DNA of 64,000 nt, taken from the NCBI GenBank assembly GCA_963969395.1, contig OZ017799.1:22074501-22138500 (forward strand), read 5' to 3'. The position numbers and the translations under genes were made by a program. This DNA comes from Pseudoscleropodium purum (taxonomy: Eukaryota > Streptophyta > Bryopsida > Hypnales > Brachytheciaceae). The notes beneath the pieces were generated by a model. The model made no database searches. It was not told the DNA's origin and saw only the letters and a list, made by a program, of their open reading frames with translations. Positions 59,000-64,000 of this stretch are shown piece after piece. Within the stretch, counting starts at the first letter, position 1; each line of letters opens with the position of its first letter.

Positions 59000-61067
59000 A
59001 TTGTTGGATCTCCACAAAGGGAGAGATCTAAAAATTTATTGATAAACTTGAGAGCTAGGGAGGTACTAGTGTTGGGCAATGGTGATAATGGTCGAGAGAG
59101 TTCCTTATCCAACGGGAGATTGAGTAAGGCATCAACAAAAGTGTCTCAATCATTTTGGATGTCGAGAGCTATAGGAGAAGGGGGAGGCTGGGAAGAAACG
59201 GCAAGTTGTACTATTGTAAATTCAAGCTGGAGTAGAGCGGAGTCAAGATTGTTTGAGTTTAAAGGGATGATTTGGGTTGAAGTAACCTCACTACTACTAA
59301 CAGGGTGGAATGGGGTGATTGGGGTATGTAACTTGTTATTGAAAAGCATGGGAGGAGGTAAATGAGAAGGGTTGATGGTATTCAAGTTGATTAGAGGGAA
59401 GGTATTTTGTCAAGATATGTTAGGGGTTGAGGTGTGAGGATCTAGTTGAGAGATGTTGGCTACTTTTGAATCACTAGTGGGTAACTTTGGGGTTTGTGGG
59501 AGAAGGTCAGTTGGGGTAGAGATTCCTGCTTCGAGCTCAAAGAGGTGACTAGATTTTTTATTCTCTCAGAGTGGAGGAGGAGGAAGGAGTTAGGTAGCAG
59601 CATCATTATGAAGAAGAGAGTTAAGTTGAATAGACTTGGACCGAGAAAGAAAGAGTTTGGAGATAAGGTGGGTTGGATGGGAGTAGGAAGAAGAGACTAA
59701 CCTAATGGTGTTAAGGAGATGCCTAGTTGGTTGCTGGCTTGATCGGAGAGAATCTGAGCATTACGATGACATTCAAAAGACACGTGACATTGCCAATAAT
59801 GGCTCGAATTGGTTGTGGTTGCATCGTTGTGTGAGATGAGGCCTTGTCATTGAGGACGAATAGTGATGAAGCCTTTAGCATTTGGAGGCAAATGTTGAGG
59901 ACAGATATGAGAGTTTCGGCCAGCACTATGTCGATTGTATTTGTTGGTCTATGAATTATGGTGGTGGGCACGAGTTTGATGGTGTCTATTATGAGCTTGT
60001 TAAAGGACCAAACTGGTAGATGTGTAGGGGTCTGGATGGATGGGAATTGGAGGGGCTTCGATATGAATCGGGATTCCTACGTGGATCTGAAGCCGAACAC
60101 TCTGATAGAATGTGAGATGGGGTTTGACAGGTTTGACAACTTAGATGAGGATCTTTAAATATAATTTGAATTTTGATGAGTATCTTATTCATCCACCTTA
60201 AGGAAACGTTAAGAGCTACACAATATCGATGTCAATCTAGAGTAGGATTCAGAATATTAGTAGTAAGGATCTGACCTAATGATCCTACAATGCTTGTAGA
60301 AAAAGGTATATATGTGAGAGGCAATTTCTCTAAGGATAACAAAAAAGGGTGGTCGAGCCTTATAGGATAGTTAGGATTAAAAGATGGAAACCATTTTTGA
60401 TAACAGGCCTCGCCTCCTGAGAAACTATGTAGCTTCAAGTTTATAGCCTTGTCAATTGCTTCGTACCCATCCAACTCGACAATGTAAATGCCATCGTCTA
60501 TGCCCTTATGAAGAATTATTCAGTTTGGGAATAGGTGTTTTTTCAAGTTTCGTAGCCACATTTCAGATCTAAAACTGTCAAAAATCCCACCTATGAAGCT
60601 AGCAATGATCACATGCTAGTGGAAATACTGTACCTCATTATGCAAAATAGATGAATCGATGTTGGAACGGGGGAGTACCTTGTGGTCTTAAATAAGCAAT
60701 CCTGACCATTTCCTCATGTAGGTTGAAGGAAGGACTTCATCCACATTGGTTGCAAATGGGTTGAGTTGTTGGGCTTGTGTAATGATCAAAGCTCCCTCAC
60801 TATCAATGTTGTGACAAGGCGGACCAAGATTGATGCATTTTGAAGTAGGTAAATCCAGACCTTGCCACATCCGGTTTGGAAGGCTAAGTCGTGGGGCACT
60901 ACTGAGAGTTGAAAGAAAGTCTTAACGCTTCGGTTGAGCATGTTAATTGTTGTTTGGATGCGTAGCCCTCTCATAATTACCCTAGTGACTTGTTTGGCCT
61001 CGTTGAAATTTCTTGCCTTACTATCGATGGAGTTCTAGAATGTGGTCTCCAGAGTAGATTCTTCCAT
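59000..61067 (-). pseudogene. LINE ORF1 remnant (DUF4283-like, CCHC knuckle)
   Basis: ORF1 starts MEESTLETTF at 61067 and is interrupted at codon 11 by a TAG, then continues. The middle part (60474-60232) has the SGGEACYQKWFPSFNPNY and FLLSLEKLPLTYIPF strings of plant LINE ORF1 nucleic-acid-binding proteins. A zinc knuckle C-x2-C-x4-H-x4-C (CQTCQTPSHILSEC) lies at 60138-60097. The protein packages LINE RNA in active elements; this copy is broken. The downstream limit is approximate. Confidence 0.75.
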
Positions 61068-63099
61068 TACATACTACGTCACTATACAATTCTATAGCTA
61101 GCACAAAGATACAGTAGTTGCAAGAATAATGATTTTTAAATGAAAAGAAACTGAGGATAAGATACAAATCATAGAAAAATAGCTAACTAAGTAGGTTTGA
61201 GCGGTTGTTACAAAAATGGAACCACCAATCACATTTCAAAGGTAAGCACAAATTGATGCGGTAAGCAACTCTAACTCAAAAGGCTCAATGTTCTTATGAA
61301 ATATGAAGATTTGCAAATTCTAGCAACACTATCGAACTTGTGATTTGCAACAAGACTTTACAACCCAAAACCTCTACTAAGTCTCTGAAACAAACCCAAA
61401 TCAAGCAATTTTGATGGCATTGGGAACACAATTGATGAAGTTGAGTGATTATATTAGCATTGGATTAGCAAAACCTACACATAAAACAAATGGTTACAAA
61501 ATGTGACTAAAAAACACGATAGATTCTAGATCCAGAAAAAGCAGATCTCGCCCCATCATCCAGAGTCTATGATCACCAGATTGATCACCCAAAAAATAAA
61601 CAATCGCTTTCTTTTTCCTATTTTTCCGTTTTTATTTTTTCGTTTTTCATTTCTTTGAAACACATGGACAATTTCCATGGATATGGGGAAAAAGTAAATG
61701 GAACCAAAAGAACAAGTCCTTAGTGGAATTTTTTTTGTTTTTTCAAAAAATAAATTACAAGTAACTGAACTTCCACAAGGAACTATGAGGTAGTCACCAT
61801 CAACTAGCAAGCTTGTCAATTATAGAATACCTTTTAAAGTAAGTGAATGACAAGGCATCACCGTCAACAATAAGAAACAAAATTAACCCGTTGATCCATT
61901 GAAGACCATTGCTACTTTAGTTGAAAGCACCCATCTTAAGGGGAGCCAATATTCAATTCATCATAAGATGTATTTTCATGCCAAAAAAATATGATTGGAG
62001 CCAAATGTTGTCAAAACACTTGAAAAAGGTATCCTCCTTGTTTAGGTATAAACCACATAGTTTCATGGTCTTGAACTATGCCACTAACGGTTGCTTTTCC
62101 AATTATCATTTTGAGATGGGGGGGCATTCTTTTTCAAAAAGAAAATTAAAAAAACAATACTAAAGTATTTGTATGTAGAAAAATGCATCCTTGTTTCAAT
62201 GACTTCAAATTTGAGTCATTGCAAGGTTAGATGGATTGAAAATGAAGAAATCATCATAGAAATTTGCAAAGTTTTGCAATTTCCTATGTTCATTGCAACC
62301 AACAAGAGATGCTCCTTCCTTCAAGAAAACCTTCTTGGGAGGATAGAGGGATTGATTTCAAGACAAATTCATGAAACAAGTGGTGGACGATAGTGATATT
62401 CTTTAACCTTTAAAGTGCCCCAATGTCCTTTATGTAGTCATTGTAGTAGTATATAACCAACCCTTTTCAAAAAGTGGGATGTGAAGTATGAAGTTTAAAT
62501 ATGGAAAGAGGGTGTACATTCATTCCATACTATCAAATCATAATTCACATTCATCAAACCCTCAAAAATACATGATTTTATTGAGGTGCCACCTTTCAGT
62601 ACATGCATTGTCATAACAACAATAAAAAATATTGGAGAAATGTAGTCCTGACAAAAAAAATTGGTTTGGGATGACTTTGAGAGATGAAGATGATAAAGAA
62701 AAATAAATGTAATTGGACGTCATAATACAAAATGGTTAGTTGCGGCGTTCACATCTAAAACTATACAACTTTCAACAGGATGTGGTATTTCAAAGACAAA
62801 TAATGTTATTTTCCTAAAAAGGGTCTATAACATTATTATCAATTTTATATTTTATGTTTCTCATACCAAGATCTTGACCTTAAACCACTTTTAAGTAGAT
62901 GTACTATGTGTGATTTTTAACAAAGCACCATATACTCTTAACAACTATAAACTCCACTAAAATGTTTGTAGGATAGAAGAGCACATTTATTGTGTGTCAT
63001 TCTAAACTATCAAGTGCACACATTGTTGAATTGGTATACCTTCATTTCTAAAAAAAAAACTTTTACATGTTCACTATATTAGAGAACCTTAAATGTCTT
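61068..63099. other. AT-rich intergenic DNA, no gene seen
   Basis: The first part may include the LINE 5' untranslated region. The remaining sequence has only short frames without motifs. TTAACCCG at 61886-61893 resembles a TTAA-element end, but no partner was found. Confidence 0.5.
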
Positions 63100-63690
63100 T
63101 TTTTGAAATATACTTTGTTACAAACATTACAATCTTGAAGATGCATTGTCCTATGATTACACAAAAAAATTGATTTCTAAGCCTAAAACCAACATACAAA
63201 TACATATGTAGGTGAAAAAAAATATCATTCAAATGACTCATTGTGTCTTCAACTAACTTTGAAATGTCAAAAAGTAACAAAACAAGTTGAAAAAAACATC
63301 TAAGGCTAAACCGCCTATTGAAATGCTTTGCTTAGACATTCCCAACTTTTTTGATTGATATAAAAATTTAACCCCACAATCTAGACTAGTATACACAACT
63401 CTTCCAAAAAAAATCTATTGGAAATGTACATTTTATGAAGAAGAAAAAGACCACTAAAGTTCACTACAATCCAAAAATGTTCTTTTTTTGAACTTTGAAT
63501 GGCTCCCAAACATTCAAAACAACTTAGATTGACATGAAAATTTTACCACAATAACCAAACTTCAAGGAAAATCTAATCAACAGTTTTTATTTATTGAAAA
63601 CAAACATTGGATGAAGGAGATACAAGCCCCCCAAGTTGCAACCATCAAAATATAGTTTGGTGAACTAGCTCAAAATGACCCCATAAACTT
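63100..63690 (-). mobile_element. Partial subfamily B repeat, copy 3
   Basis: About 590 bp align by eye with 51650-52270 in the same orientation, for example GTGAAAAAAAATATCATTCAA and CACAA(T/A)CTAGACTAGTAT. Neither TTAA-flanked end was recognised, so the copy is truncated or too diverged at its ends. Confidence 0.6.
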
Positions 63691-64000
63691 CAAATGGCTC
63701 CTCTAAATTCAAGCTTGATATCATGTTGGAAAACTTGGTGTAATTCGATGGTGAATGCCAAAAACAAATTCCCTCTTTCGGATAGACCAATGATATTGAC
63801 GAAGTATTATGACAATTTGATATGCAAACATATTACCAAAGCATGGTTTTAGACAATATATATTTGTGTAACATAGTAGATTGATATTACAGTATTAGTA
63901 AAAATTTGGTCTATGTAGAAATTAGAAATGACCCTAGAAAACATTCATGTGACTAATTAGACCAATTGATGGTCTATTTATTGTCATTTCTAAGGTCTTC
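63691..64000. other. AT-rich DNA to the window edge
   Basis: Nothing recognisable on either strand. Confidence 0.5.

Larger units (their letters stand above)
54408..61067 (-). mobile_element. Decayed L1-type LINE retrotransposon
   Basis: All coding traces are on the minus strand in the order expected of a plant L1 element. ORF1 starts at ATG 61067 and contains a CCHC zinc knuckle. ORF2 has an apurinic endonuclease domain, a reverse transcriptase and a zf-RVT zinc finger. At the 3' end the minus strand reads TTTCAAAAAATAAAATAAAA near 54410-54435, a degenerate A-rich tail. Stops and frameshifts occur throughout, so it is inactive. The true 5' end beyond 61067 and the target-site duplication were not located. 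Length is at least 6.6 kb. Confidence 0.9.

Noticed and set aside
61886..61893. TTAACCCG as a possible TTAA-element end
   Set aside because: No GGG-TTAA partner within about 1 kb and no interior similarity.
1..64000. CRISPR arrays, bacterial operons, rRNA and tRNA genes
   Set aside because: No spaced direct-repeat array, no bacterial-type gene clusters and no recognisable rRNA or tRNA sequence; the window is eukaryotic in organisation.

Overview
The window looks like nuclear DNA of a land plant: three GT-AG intron-rich plant genes sit in long, AT-rich, repeat-filled intergenic DNA. Support for a plant comes from a histidine-containing phosphotransfer (HPt) protein of the cytokinin type, a decayed class III HD-Zip first exon, a plant-type ARM-repeat gene and an L1-type LINE with a plant-style ORF1. 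The species cannot be fixed. Tc1-type and piggyBac-type DNA elements side by side would be unusual in a flowering plant, so a non-flowering lineage is possible (weak inference).

Layout. 1-6.7 kb: higher-GC gene-bearing block. An HPt gene on the minus strand (six exons, 2845 to 815, 198 aa) has an unusual acidic N-terminal extension. Next to it are a broken class III HD-Zip homeodomain exon (4944-4766, minus) and an orphan exon-like open frame (5257-5441, plus). 6.7-21.6 kb: gene-free AT-rich DNA with several tandem repeat blocks (periods 40, 69 and roughly 100-115 bp), a small TIR element, and elements framed by TTAA with CCCC...GGGG ends. 22.3-27.3 kb: a complete nine-exon FAM91 gene (minus, 916 aa), with a G-box about 630 bp upstream of its ATG. 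28-44 kb: gene-free; it holds a Tc1-type element with ~575-bp inverted repeats and a broken DD34E transposase (32813-34535), and two more TTAA-flanked elements. 44.1-46.3 kb: an ARM-repeat gene (minus, four exons, 583 aa) whose last intron is in frame and free of stops. 47-54 kb: repeats, including two more TTAA-flanked elements. 54.4-61.1 kb: a decayed L1-type LINE (minus). 61-64 kb: AT-rich DNA with a partial repeat copy.

The three intact genes are unrelated housekeeping or signalling genes and do not form a functional cluster. HPt acts in two-component phosphorelay, FAM91 in endosome-to-Golgi vesicle tethering, and the ARM protein is a likely scaffold. Gene models were built by eye from splice signals and reading-frame continuity. 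In each the exon phases close exactly, which is the main support beyond the family motifs. The most novel material is the mobile-element content: a family of TTAA/CCCC elements (seven copies in two subfamilies, including a 71-bp miniature) and the Tc1 element with a sub-repeated giant TIR.
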